From contig CANQXN010000019.1 of assembly GCA_947627815.1 (NCBI GenBank), forward strand, positions 1-17,006: a DNA stretch of 17,006 bases, in the 5' to 3' direction. Every line of letters starts with the position of its first letter. Within the stretch, counting starts at the first letter, position 1. The DNA is from an uncultured Clostridia bacterium (GTDB lineage Bacteria > Bacillota > Clostridia > Oscillospirales > CAG-272). The translations under genes and the position numbers were made by a program. Under the pieces are notes generated by a model. The model ran no database searches, had not been told where the DNA came from, and was given only the letters and a program-made list of their open reading frames with translations. Shown here one piece after another: positions 5,179-13,222 of this stretch.

Positions 5179-7590
5179 ATGATACCTGAACGCATGATTG
5201 CCCTGATGGATTACCCGGTCCGCCTGAAAGACGGCAAATTGACCGCCGCTTCGCCTGAAGGCGCGGGCGCCGACCCCGCCAAACGCCGCCTGACGATGGC
5301 GTATGAGATTCTCGCCGCGCACGATGCCGGCGGGGAAGAGGGCGGGGAAGAGGGCGGGGAAGAGGGCAAACTCTTTCTCACTTTTGACGCGCTGGCCTCG
5401 CACGACATCACCTATGTGGGCATCATCCAGACCGCCCGGGCGGCGGGGCTGGAGCGTTTCCCGCTCCCCTATGTGCTGACCAACTGCCACAATTCGCTCT
5501 GCGCCGTCGGCGGCACGCTCAATGAAGACGATCACGCCTTCGGGCTGTCGGCCGCCAAAAAGTACGGCGGCATCTTCGTACCCGCGCATGAAGCGGTGAT
5601 CCACGCCTATATGCGCGAGAATTTCGCCGGCTGCGGCAAAATGATTCTCGGCTCCGACAGCCACACCCGCTATGGGGCGCTCGGCTGTCTCGCCGTCGGG
5701 GAAGGCGGGCCGGAACTCGTCAAACAGCTCCTGCGCCGACCCTATGAGATCGCCTGCCCGGAAGTCGTCGCCGTCGAGCTGTCGGGCAAACCCCGCCCCG
5801 GCGTGGGGCCGCAGGATGTGGCGCTTGCCCTCATCGGCGCGGTTTTTGCCAAGGGCTTTGTCAAAAACAAAATCCTCGAGTTTGTGGGAGAGGGCATCGC
5901 CGCCCTGCCGGTGGAATACCGCAACGGCATCGATGTGATGACCACCGAAACCGCCTGCCTTTCGAGCGTCTGGATGACCGACGACAAGGTCAAGGACTAC
6001 CTTGCCGCCCACGGCCGCCCCGGCGACTATCGCCGCCTCGCCCCCAAAGAGGGCGCTTGCTATGACGGCGGGATCAAGGTGGCGCTTGACGAGATCGAAC
6101 CCATGATCGCCCTGCCGTTCCACCCGAGCAACGCCTATCCCATCCGCTATTTCCTCGCCCACGCCGAAGAACTGCTTGCCGACTGCGAAGCCTATGCCGA
6201 AGCGCAATTGGGCGTCAAAAAAGGCGCCTTGAAGCTCGCCGCCAAATGCAAAAACGGCAAGGTGTACGCCGATCAGGGCGTGATTGCGGGCTGCGCCGGC
6301 GGTACCTTTGACAACCTCTCCGCCGTCTCTGACATTTTAGCCGCTAAAATTGACACCTCTGCTGCCTCTGACGATTTAGCCGCGAAAGATAACACCTCTG
6401 CTGCCTCTGACATTTTAGCCGCGACCGCCCCCAAAGAAACCCTGTCCGAAGCGGGAAACTTTTCTCTCTCGCTCTATCCCGCCTCGGCGTCGGTGCAGCT
6501 CTCGCTCTATCGCACGGGGCTTGCCGCCTCGCTGCTTTCGGCGGGCGCGGTCTTGCGCTCGGCCTTCTGCGGCCCCTGCTTCGGCGCGGGGGATGTCCCG
6601 CAAAACGGCGCTTTGTCCCTGCGCCATACCACGAGAAACTTCCCCATGCGGGAGGGGGCAAGACCGGGCGAAGGGCAGGCGGCGGCGGTGGCGCTGATGG
6701 ACGCCAGATCGATTGCCGCGACCGCCGCCATGGGCGGGGTCATCACCCCCGCCGATGAACTCGCCGTGACCTACACCCCCCGGGCGGAGAATTTTGACAA
6801 CAGCGCTTACAAAGCGCGGGTCTACAACGGCTATGGACACCCCTTGCCCGAAGCCGAACTTGTCTGCGGGCCGAACATCGCCGACTGGCCGGCGATGCCG
6901 CCCCTGCCGGAGCGCCTGCTCCTCCAGGTCGCCGCCCGCCTCACCGACCCCGTGACCACCACCGATGAACTCATCCCCTCGGGCGAAACTTCCTCCTACC
7001 GTTCCAATCCGGAACGGCTGGCGGGCTTCACCCTGTCGCGCAAAGACCCCGCCTATGTGCCGCGCGCCAAAGCGATCCGCGCGGCGGAACGCCTCCGTAG
7101 AGGAAAATTGGCGGAACTTCCGGCAGACCCCTCTATCAGCACCGTCACCGCCGAACTATCTTCCGCGTTTGCCGCCTTGGGCATCGCCGACCCCGAAAAT
7201 GTCATGCTCGCCTCGCTTGTGGCGGCGGTCAAGCCGGGGGACGGCTCGGCGCGGGAACAGGCGGCCTCCTGCCAGCGGGTACTCGGGGGCGGCGCCAACA
7301 TCGCCCGCGAATACGCCACCAAGCGCTACCGCAGCAATTTGATCAACTGGGGCATTCTCCCCTTTGTCGATGGCGAAGGGCATGATTTTGCCGTAGGCGA
7401 CTGCCTCTATTTTGACCGCCTTGCCTCGCGGATCCTGGCGGGCGAGGAAACGATCCCCTGCCGCTGGGTCGGAAAAGACGGCTCGGTGCGGGCGGTCAGC
7501 CTCTCGCTCGGCGCGCTTTCTGCCCGCGAACGCGCGATTCTCGCCGCCGGCTGCCTTGTCAACTACTATAAAACGGGGGAAAACGCCTGA
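5179..7590 (+). CDS. Aconitase-superfamily hydratase, YbhJ type
   Basis: An 803-residue enzyme of the [4Fe-4S] aconitase superfamily, closest in pattern to the uncharacterised E. coli YbhJ group (about 750 residues). NCHNSLCAVGG begins at residue 102, and GSDSHTRYG follows at 158-166. The cluster ligands appear intact: Cys372 in AGCAGG, and Cys464 and Cys467 in FCGPCFG. The swivel-domain motif GDGSAREQAAS near residue 690 supplies the Ser-Arg-Glu of the substrate site. It should reversibly hydrate and dehydrate a carboxylic acid, but the substrate is not known for this branch. AAGGAG at 5168-5173 sits 5 nt before ATG 5179. Two in-frame tandem repeats (residues 51-62 and 381-415) lengthen it. 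No isocitrate or leucine pathway gene is nearby, so context does not reveal the pathway. Confidence 0.87.
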   Translation: MIPERMIALMDYPVRLKDGKLTAASPEGAGADPAKRRLTMAYEILAAHDAGGEEGGEEGGEEGKLFLTFDALASHDITYVGIIQTARAAGLERFPLPYVLTNCHNSLCAVGGTLNEDDHAFGLSAAKKYGGIFVPAHEAVIHAYMRENFAGCGKMILGSDSHTRYGALGCLAVGEGGPELVKQLLRRPYEIACPEVVAVELSGKPRPGVGPQDVALALIGAVFAKGFVKNKILEFVGEGIAALPVEYRNGIDVMTTETACLSSVWMTDDKVKDYLAAHGRPGDYRRLAPKEGACYDGGIKVALDEIEPMIALPFHPSNAYPIRYFLAHAEELLADCEAYAEAQLGVKKGALKLAAKCKNGKVYADQGVIAGCAGGTFDNLSAVSDILAAKIDTSAASDDLAAKDNTSAASDILAATAPKETLSEAGNFSLSLYPASASVQLSLYRTGLAASLLSAGAVLRSAFCGPCFGAGDVPQNGALSLRHTTRNFPMREGARPGEGQAAAVALMDARSIAATAAMGGVITPADELAVTYTPRAENFDNSAYKARVYNGYGHPLPEAELVCGPNIADWPAMPPLPERLLLQVAARLTDPVTTTDELIPSGETSSYRSNPERLAGFTLSRKDPAYVPRAKAIRAAERLRRGKLAELPADPSISTVTAELSSAFAALGIADPENVMLASLVAAVKPGDGSAREQAASCQRVLGGGANIAREYATKRYRSNLINWGILPFVDGEGHDFAVGDCLYFDRLASRILAGEETIPCRWVGKDGSVRAVSLSLGALSARERAILAAGCLVNYYKTGENA
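5329..5364 (+). repeat. Three perfect 12-bp repeats encoding GGEE in the hydratase
   Basis: GGCGGGGAAGAG is repeated three times without a mismatch, encoding (Gly-Gly-Glu-Glu)x3 at residues 51-62, in a loop of the N-terminal domain. Confidence 0.95.
6319..6423 (+). repeat. 2.7 copies of a 39-bp in-frame repeat in the hydratase
   Basis: Units at 6319-6357, 6358-6396 and a partial one at 6397-6423 encode SAVSDILAAKIDT, SAASDDLAAKDNT and SAASDILAA. The first unit continues directly from the helix after the Cys372 cluster ligand, so the extra copies appear to duplicate native sequence. Confidence 0.92.
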
Positions 7591-7701
7591 CAGGCGTTCA
7601 CCCGCCCTTTATTTTCAAGCGCGCCGCCAAAAGATTTTTGTTAAAATAGACAAAAATTCGCCCGTTTTTTTGGACATAACAGAAAAAAGGCGCCCCCGCG
7701 C
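7591..7701. other. Intergenic stretch after the hydratase, no gene seen
   Basis: A 7-bp hairpin (AACGCCT/AGGCGTT, 7582-7598) overlaps the hydratase stop codon but has no T-run straight after it. The rest is AT-rich with several A and T runs. No convincing terminator, RNA gene or ORF was found. Confidence 0.4.
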
Positions 7702-7730
7702 TTGACAATGAGACACAAAAATATTATAAT
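7702..7730 (+). promoter_or_regulatory. Perfect consensus sigma-A promoter
   Basis: TTGACA (7702-7707) and TATAAT (7725-7730) with a 17-bp spacer, an exact match to the consensus. It drives the first secreted paralog through a leader of about 240 nt. Confidence 0.95.
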
Positions 7731-7736
7731 AAACTA

Positions 7737-7974
7737 TCAATTAGTCGGTAGAAAAGGAAGCGGAATTTTTCCCCTTTGGCCGGTGGTTCCCGACAAAGAA
7801 ACGCGTGCCGCATCGCGCGGATTTTTGTCAGGAGCAGTCGACGAAAGGACGGCGCAAAGCGTGCCGGGCTTGTCCTGAAAGGCGTTGGCATTTGGCTTTT
7901 GCGGCGCGTTTGCTTTTCTCACGACTTAGCGTCCTATACCCAAAAATAACGAACTTATGATAAGGAGAATATGT
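7737..7974 (+). other. Long 5' leader of the first secreted paralog
   Basis: About 238 nt lie between the promoter and ATG 7975. TCAGGA (near 7829) can pair with TCCTGA (near 7873) around an inner CGGC/GCCG stem, so it looks structured. The block GGCGTTGGC...TGCGGCGC (7881-7907) recurs in the leader of the second paralog. No known riboswitch consensus could be assigned. AAGGAG at 7962-7967 is the ribosome site. Confidence 0.45.
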
Positions 7975-10677
7975 ATGAAAAAGAGCATAGCGCTTTTGCT
8001 GGTTCTTTGCATGGTGGCGGTTCTTTTGCCTGCCTTCGGCGGTTTGTCGTTTGCCGACACAGCGGTGTCGTTGGATGACTTGCTGAAAGATCGCACCCCT
8101 TTGACCGTCACGACCGGCGCTCCCGGCAGTGATCACGGCTTCCTCGACGGCAACGCCAATGTGAGCGAAGGCAACATCGCGACCCTTCTCGGCGTCAGCA
8201 CGCAGGACGAAGTGATGGACAAAACCCGCGTCTTTGTTGACGGCGTAGAAGCGAAATTCAACAAAGGCTATCAAGGCTATAAACACTGCGGCCTCAACGG
8301 CGGCGGCGGTTATTTCTACGGTGTTGTCGGCGCGGCTTATACCGCCGGGACGGAAAGCACCCTGACCATTTTGGCGGGCGACGACTATTACATCGAACAG
8401 AAATTTACGCCCACTGTCACCGCGCTTGCCGTGGCTTCCTCTGACGCGAAGGTCTACAAAAAGGGATGCGATATCACCGTGACCTTCGCTAACGCAAATC
8501 ACGGCATCACCACGGATACCACCGTCGATGTGTGCGCCCATGACGACCACAACAATACCAAGACCTTTGCCGTGACAAGCGTTGACGGCGCGACGGTCAC
8601 GCTCCACAGCGATGACTACACCACCAGCTACACCCTGCTCGAATGCACGGTAAACGGCAGCGGCGTGAAATTCTCTCTGCCGGTCGACGCTTATGTGGCC
8701 ACGCTTGAAGAGGCCACGCTTGAAGAGATTATAGGCGACCGCGAAAAGCTGGGAGACGACTACACCAACGGCAGCAATATCAACAGCGGCGACGGCTTCC
8801 TCGACGGCAACCTGCACGGTTCGAAGCGCATTGACGAGTTAATCGGGGTGAGCGACAATGCCGGAATGATGCAAAAAACCGTCCCCTATGTGAGCAACAC
8901 CGACGGCAGCAATGTGCAGAATGTGCGCTACAACTATACCTATCAGGGCTACACCCACACCGGCATAAGCTATCTCGGCGGCGTCTGGTTTGCCATTCTC
9001 GGCGCCGAGCTGGTTCAAGGGCAGGAATACACCCTGACCATCTTGGTCGGTGATGACTATTATGTACAGCGCAACTTCACGGCTGAAAGCACTGCGCTTG
9101 CTACCGAGTCTTCCAGTGTCGTTTATTATTATAACCAAAAAGGCTGTGATGTGACGGTTGTTATGCGCGATGCCAACCACGGCATTCAGAAGAATGATAC
9201 CTTCACCGGCTGCACGCATGACGAACACGATCCTAAGTATACCTTCACCGTTACCGAGGTAAACGGCAAGACGGTTACCATGCACAGCGATACTTTCCAA
9301 ACCTCCCACACGCTCTTGGAGCTGACAAAGGAAGGCAGCGGAGCCAAGATCGCGCTTTCCATCAACGGATATGAGGCTGCGAAAACCGCCGCTGGCAGCA
9401 TTCAGTATGCGGAGGATAACACCAATACTTATGGCGCGTTCAACGCCAGAGTGATTGTGGAAATCAATGCCGCTTATCTGAAAAACTACAAGACCGCGAA
9501 ACTCAAGGTCGAGTTCACCACCGCTAACGACGAGACCAAAACCGGCGAAGTCAATATCACCGAGGTTTTCCGCAGCATTAAGGCGGGCGGCCAGACCGTG
9601 ACGACCAGCGGCACCTGTGTGATGTTCGGTGTGCAGGTCAAGCATGTTCCTTACGGCACCAAATCGGTGAAAGCTTCCGTGACCCTGACCAAAGCGGACG
9701 GCGAAACCTCCGATACCCTCGCTCTCGGCGAGGCAACTTTGCCCGACAACACTCATCTCTTTATCAGACCCGGCTATGCCTGGGTGCAGGGCGAGATGAA
9801 TGTTACCTCTTCCACCGGCAAGAACTCCGGCGGCGAATCGGCGCCTTATCTCTTCGATAAGACCCCGTCCAAATATGGCTTCCATTCCGGCGGTGCCGAT
9901 CAGGTTATCACCTGGAACTACAGCACAACCAAAAAGATCACCGGATATGCCATTTTCTCCGGCAACGATACCGACCGTGGCGGGAATGCAAACCGCAACC
10001 CGAAAGGCTGGAAACTCGAAGGCTCGATGGACAGCGAAGGCGGTTGGACGCTCATCGATGAGCAGCACGCGCCGGATGGCGGAACCATCAATATCGGTAA
10101 CCACGGCGCAGGCACCTTCTACCCGGTAGAAAACACGGTGTCCTATCGGTATTATCGGATCACCTTCGAAACCAATTCGGCTTACTTCCAGATCGGCGAA
10201 ATCCAGATGTTTGAAACCTATGAGGGCGGCTTTGTTGCCGACAACTACATCGCGCTTACAACGCCGAATGAAATGTCGATCAACAAGGAAGGCAGCGGCA
10301 ACGAATGGCTGGATAAGCTGTTTGACGGCAATAAGGGTACGAAGCTGGGCATTTACGGCGACCTTCCTTCGGATGGCGTCGAAGTGAAATGGAGCTATAC
10401 CGAAGCGCAAACCGTTACCGCCTATTCTGTCACACAGGGCGGTGACACCGGTCTGTATGAGAGACAGGCCGGTTCCTGGACGCTTTACGCTTGCAACGGC
10501 GATGACAACTGGGTGGTGCTCGATCAGTATGACAATGCCGGTATGTATAGCGACAGCGGAACCGACTATATCATTTTGAGAAACACCACGGCTTATACGC
10601 ACTATAGACTCGTCTTTAAACCCGCCGCCGGTCAGTTCCAGATGGGAGAAGTTACTCTCTATACCGACGCTCAATAA
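7975..10677 (+). CDS. Secreted protein with two copies of an unrecognised CxHDxH domain and two discoidin-like domains
   Basis: A 900-residue exported protein. A signal peptide (residues 1 to about 27, MKKSIALLLVLCMVAVLLPA...SFA) is followed by two divergent copies of a domain of about 210 residues (29-245 and 249-462). Shared features are FLDGN, GYxGYxHxG, TLTIL.GDDYY, GCD.TV, NHGI, C-x-H-D-x-H (CAHDDH 187-192; CTHDEH 413-418) and HSD..TSxTLLE. A module around 466-590 (VFRSIKAGG...VMFGVQVKHVPYGTKSV) leads to two F5/8C-like beta domains (about 595-750 and 755-900), with PYLFDK, GWKLEGSMD, YYRITF and HYRLVF motifs that suggest glycan binding. There is no sorting signal, membrane helix or catalytic domain I recognise. 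ATG 7975 has AAGGAG 7 nt upstream, and signal-peptide placement excludes the longer start at 7957. Function is unknown; surface or extracellular glycan binding is inferred. Confidence 0.85.
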   Translation: MKKSIALLLVLCMVAVLLPAFGGLSFADTAVSLDDLLKDRTPLTVTTGAPGSDHGFLDGNANVSEGNIATLLGVSTQDEVMDKTRVFVDGVEAKFNKGYQGYKHCGLNGGGGYFYGVVGAAYTAGTESTLTILAGDDYYIEQKFTPTVTALAVASSDAKVYKKGCDITVTFANANHGITTDTTVDVCAHDDHNNTKTFAVTSVDGATVTLHSDDYTTSYTLLECTVNGSGVKFSLPVDAYVATLEEATLEEIIGDREKLGDDYTNGSNINSGDGFLDGNLHGSKRIDELIGVSDNAGMMQKTVPYVSNTDGSNVQNVRYNYTYQGYTHTGISYLGGVWFAILGAELVQGQEYTLTILVGDDYYVQRNFTAESTALATESSSVVYYYNQKGCDVTVVMRDANHGIQKNDTFTGCTHDEHDPKYTFTVTEVNGKTVTMHSDTFQTSHTLLELTKEGSGAKIALSINGYEAAKTAAGSIQYAEDNTNTYGAFNARVIVEINAAYLKNYKTAKLKVEFTTANDETKTGEVNITEVFRSIKAGGQTVTTSGTCVMFGVQVKHVPYGTKSVKASVTLTKADGETSDTLALGEATLPDNTHLFIRPGYAWVQGEMNVTSSTGKNSGGESAPYLFDKTPSKYGFHSGGADQVITWNYSTTKKITGYAIFSGNDTDRGGNANRNPKGWKLEGSMDSEGGWTLIDEQHAPDGGTINIGNHGAGTFYPVENTVSYRYYRITFETNSAYFQIGEIQMFETYEGGFVADNYIALTTPNEMSINKEGSGNEWLDKLFDGNKGTKLGIYGDLPSDGVEVKWSYTEAQTVTAYSVTQGGDTGLYERQAGSWTLYACNGDDNWVVLDQYDNAGMYSDSGTDYIILRNTTAYTHYRLVFKPAAGQFQMGEVTLYTDAQ

Positions 10678-10694
10678 GCCAATTTCCTAAAACC

Positions 10695-10728
10695 AAAAAG
10701 AGGATTCCTTCGGGAATCCTCTTTTTTT
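10695..10728 (+). terminator. Intrinsic terminator with TTCG tetraloop after the first paralog
   Basis: AAAAAGAGGATTCC, loop TTCG, GGAATCCTCTTTTTTT: a perfect 14-bp stem closed by the very stable C(UUCG)G loop, then a T-run. It is nearly identical to the terminator at 13189-13222. Confidence 0.95.
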
Positions 10729-10737
10729 GTTTTTTTG

Positions 10738-10816
10738 CGCCTGCCCGCTTGCCTGCCCGCCATTCAGGCGGGCAGGCAGGCGGGCAGGAGGGCAGGCGGG
10801 CGGGCAGGCAAGCGGA
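10738..10816. repeat. GC-rich palindromic element, copy 1 (loop ATTCA)
   Basis: GCCTGCCCGCC (10751-10761), loop ATTCA, GGCGGGCAGGC (10767-10777), extended outward by another 11 bp with one mismatch. A further run of GGCGGGCAGG-type units reaches about 10816. It directly follows the terminator and looks like a REP-type element. No gene was found here. Confidence 0.8.
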
Positions 10817-10883
10817 CGCTTGTCAAAATCGCCAAAAAAAGGGCTTGAAATTTGGCGCAATTTGATAAAAATGCGAAAAAGAC

Positions 10884-10912
10884 TTGACAAAGCCTCGAAA
10901 ATATGGTATTGT
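10884..10912 (+). promoter_or_regulatory. Sigma-A promoter of the second secreted paralog
   Basis: TTGACA (10884-10889) and TATTGT (10907-10912), spaced 17 bp. Confidence 0.85.
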
Positions 10913-10918
10913 TAAGAT

Positions 10919-11104
10919 AACATTTTTCGGCGTTGGCGTGGGTCATGCGGCGCCGGAGGAAAGCGCGGCCGCATTCCGCGTTCTTCCTTTTTGCCGCACC
11001 GTGACGCGCGGTGGTCGGTCAAAGGCGACTCCTGAATCGCTCTTTCCGACAAGAACACGCCTGACGAAAAACACACAATGTTAAGTAAAAAAAGGAGAAA
11101 AATC
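10919..11104 (+). other. Long 5' leader of the second secreted paralog
   Basis: About 185 nt before ATG 11105. It contains possible hairpins (CACCG/CGGTG near 11000, GCGA/TCGC near 11026-11040) and the GGCGTTGGC...TGCGGCGC block (10929-10953) also found in the first leader. No coding sequence or known riboswitch was recognised. AAGGAG at 11092-11097 is the ribosome site. Confidence 0.45.
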
Positions 11105-13171
11105 ATGAAGAAATTTATAGCGCTCCTGCTTGCCCTCTGCATGATGGCGGTAATGCTGCCCGCTTTCGCGGCGCTTTCCTTTGCCGATTCCGCCGCGACC
11201 CCGGCGGCGACTGCCGCAACGATTGAAGAGATTGTGGGCGAGCGGGAAAAACTGGAAGAGCAGGATAGCAATATCGACAGCGGCGAAGGCTTCCTCGATG
11301 GCAACCTGCGTAGCACAAAGCCGATCGACCAATTGATCGGCGCAAAGAACAATACCGAAATGATGGAAAAAACCGTCCCCTATGTGAGCGATACCGACGG
11401 CACCAATGTGCAGAATGTGCGGTATAACTATACCTATCAGGGCTACACCCACGGCGGTATCAGCGGCGGCGGCGTTTGGTTTGCCGTTCTCGGCGCCAAT
11501 CTGGTCAAAGGGCAGAACTATACCCTGACCATCCTTCTCGGTGATGATTATTATATCCAGAAAGACTTTATCGCTGGAAGCACCACGCTTGCCACCGAGT
11601 CTTCGGATGTTGTTATTTTTGAAAATGATCTCGGTTGCGACCTGACCGTTCTCATGGGCGATGAGGCTCACGGCATCCAAGCGGGCGATACTTTCCAAGG
11701 TTGCACGCATGACGAACACGACCCCAAATATACCTTCACCGTTACGAAGGTGGACGGCAAGGAAGTCACCATGCACAGCGATACCTTCAAAACCAGCCAT
11801 ACGCTCTTGGAGCTGACAAAGGATAACGATAAAAACGAAACCAAAATCGCGCTTTCTGTCGGCAGTGTCGCGCGTACGAACACCGTGAGAGCCTATATAC
11901 AGTTCCGTGAAAATGCCGAAAAACCTTACGGTTTATACAGCGCCCGTATCATTGTAGAAGCCTATCAGCCCTGGCTGGACAGCGAGAGCGGCAGCGCTTC
12001 GCTTTCACTTTCCTTCGTCACCAAAGAGGGCGGCACGAAAACCTACACCAACAAGCTGACAGAGGTTTTTCAAAGCATCAATGCGAACGGCGAAACCTAC
12101 ACCCCGGCCGCCCATAGCGTTTTGTTCGGCGTGCAGGTGAATAACATGCCGTTTGGCACCAAGTCGGTGAAAGTTTCCTTGATTCTGAACAGACCGGACG
12201 GACACGCCGATACGATCGATCTTGGCGAGGCGTCCCTGCCTGACAACGAGATGTTCTTTGTCACGCCGGGCTATGCTTGGGTACAGGGCGAACTGAATGT
12301 TACCTCTTCCACCGGCAAGAACACCGGCGGCGAATCGGCGCCTTATCTCTTCGATAAGACCGGTGCTAAATACGGCTTCCATTCGGGCGGTAACGACCAG
12401 ACCATCACATGGTACTACGCCACGGCCAAAAAGGTGGCCATGTATGCCATCTTCTCGGGCAATGACACCGAAGGAGACGGTCGTAACCCGAGAGGCTGGA
12501 AGTTCGAAGGCTCGATGGACGGCAAAGAGGGTTGGACGCTCATCGATGAGCAAAACGCGCCGGAAGGCCAGACTCTCAAAATCGGGGAACAGGGACGCGG
12601 CACCTTCTACACAGTAGAGAATCCGGCGTCTTATCGGTATTATCGGATTACCTTTAAGACAAACAATGATTACTTCCAGATTGGCGAGATCATGCTGTTT
12701 GAGAAATATGATACGCCTTTTGTGAAAGACAATATGACTCAGCTTGCCGCGCCTGCTGTTAAGGACTCCAACGGCAAACAGGAAGATCAGGGTCTGGACG
12801 GCCTCTTTGACGATGATGTCAATACCAAATTGGGCGCTTATACTAATTATGACGAATATACCGTGTATTGGTCCTATGATGCAACCGAGACGCTGGCGGG
12901 CTATAAAATCGTGACCGGCGCCGACAGTCTGCATCATACTCGCAACCCCAACAGCTGGACAATTTACGGCTCCAACAGCGACGGCGATTGGGAGACAAAA
13001 GAGTGGACGGCGCTTGACACCGTGACTTATACGAAGAATCTGAGCGGCGATGCGAACTACTTTGTCATTGACAATCCCGAGGCCTTCCAACATTATAAGA
13101 TCGTGTTCACGGTTGGCGGTCATCAGTTCCAGATGGCTGATATCGTTGCCTATGTCGCGAAAGCCGACTAA
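11105..13171 (+). CDS. Secreted protein with one CxHDxH domain and two discoidin-like domains, paralog of the upstream gene
   Basis: A 688-residue exported protein, with a signal peptide at residues 1 to about 28 (MKKFIALLLALCMMAVMLPAFA). It carries one copy of the CxHDxH domain (about 38-250; HGI at 189-191, CTHDEH at 200-205). Then comes the FQSINANGETY...VLFGVQVNNMPFGTKSVKVS module (about 260-378) and two F5/8C-like domains (about 380-535 and 545-688). It matches the second, not the first, domain copy of the upstream protein. Some DNA blocks are almost unchanged between the genes (for example 12297-12361 against 9801-9865), pointing to recent tandem duplication or gene conversion. ATG 11105 has AAGGAG 7 nt upstream. 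It ends with the last beta domain and has no anchor sequence. Function unknown; a role in binding extracellular glycans or metals is inference. Confidence 0.85.
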   Translation: MKKFIALLLALCMMAVMLPAFAALSFADSAATPAATAATIEEIVGEREKLEEQDSNIDSGEGFLDGNLRSTKPIDQLIGAKNNTEMMEKTVPYVSDTDGTNVQNVRYNYTYQGYTHGGISGGGVWFAVLGANLVKGQNYTLTILLGDDYYIQKDFIAGSTTLATESSDVVIFENDLGCDLTVLMGDEAHGIQAGDTFQGCTHDEHDPKYTFTVTKVDGKEVTMHSDTFKTSHTLLELTKDNDKNETKIALSVGSVARTNTVRAYIQFRENAEKPYGLYSARIIVEAYQPWLDSESGSASLSLSFVTKEGGTKTYTNKLTEVFQSINANGETYTPAAHSVLFGVQVNNMPFGTKSVKVSLILNRPDGHADTIDLGEASLPDNEMFFVTPGYAWVQGELNVTSSTGKNTGGESAPYLFDKTGAKYGFHSGGNDQTITWYYATAKKVAMYAIFSGNDTEGDGRNPRGWKFEGSMDGKEGWTLIDEQNAPEGQTLKIGEQGRGTFYTVENPASYRYYRITFKTNNDYFQIGEIMLFEKYDTPFVKDNMTQLAAPAVKDSNGKQEDQGLDGLFDDDVNTKLGAYTNYDEYTVYWSYDATETLAGYKIVTGADSLHHTRNPNSWTIYGSNSDGDWETKEWTALDTVTYTKNLSGDANYFVIDNPEAFQHYKIVFTVGGHQFQMADIVAYVAKAD

Positions 13172-13188
13172 ACCAATTTCCCAAAACC

Positions 13189-13222
13189 AAAAAGAGGATT
13201 CCTTCGGGAATCCTCTTTTTTT
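13189..13222 (+). terminator. Intrinsic terminator with TTCG tetraloop after the second paralog
   Basis: The same AAAAAGAGGATTCC-TTCG-GGAATCCTCTTTTTTT hairpin as at 10695-10728, including the flanking CCAATTTCC(C/T)AAAACC. Confidence 0.95.

Noticed and set aside
4389..5195. Minus-strand frame across the kinase tail, with a stretch like a transporter binding protein
   Set aside because: Only the 82-bp insert looks protein-like on this strand. The rest is the complement of the kinase tail repeats, giving Gly/Phe-rich low complexity.
5086..6207. Long minus-strand frame opposite the hydratase
   Set aside because: The plus-strand hydratase has clear motifs. The opposite frame is a codon-bias shadow.
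7708..7878. 56-codon frame starting inside the promoter spacer
   Set aside because: The ATG lies between the -35 and -10 boxes, so the mapped promoter could not transcribe it.
7829..7907. Possible cyclic-di-GMP riboswitch because of a GCGCAAAGC segment in the first leader
   Set aside because: The other conserved parts of that riboswitch are missing, and the second leader lacks the segment.
8839..10674. 611-residue minus-strand frame opposite the first secreted paralog
   Set aside because: The plus strand has promoter, ribosome site, signal peptide, domains and terminator. The opposite frame has none of these.
10687..10946. Small Pro/Ala/Gly-rich frames over the GC palindrome
   Set aside because: They are translations of the repeat units (CPPA, GGQA) and have no ribosome sites.
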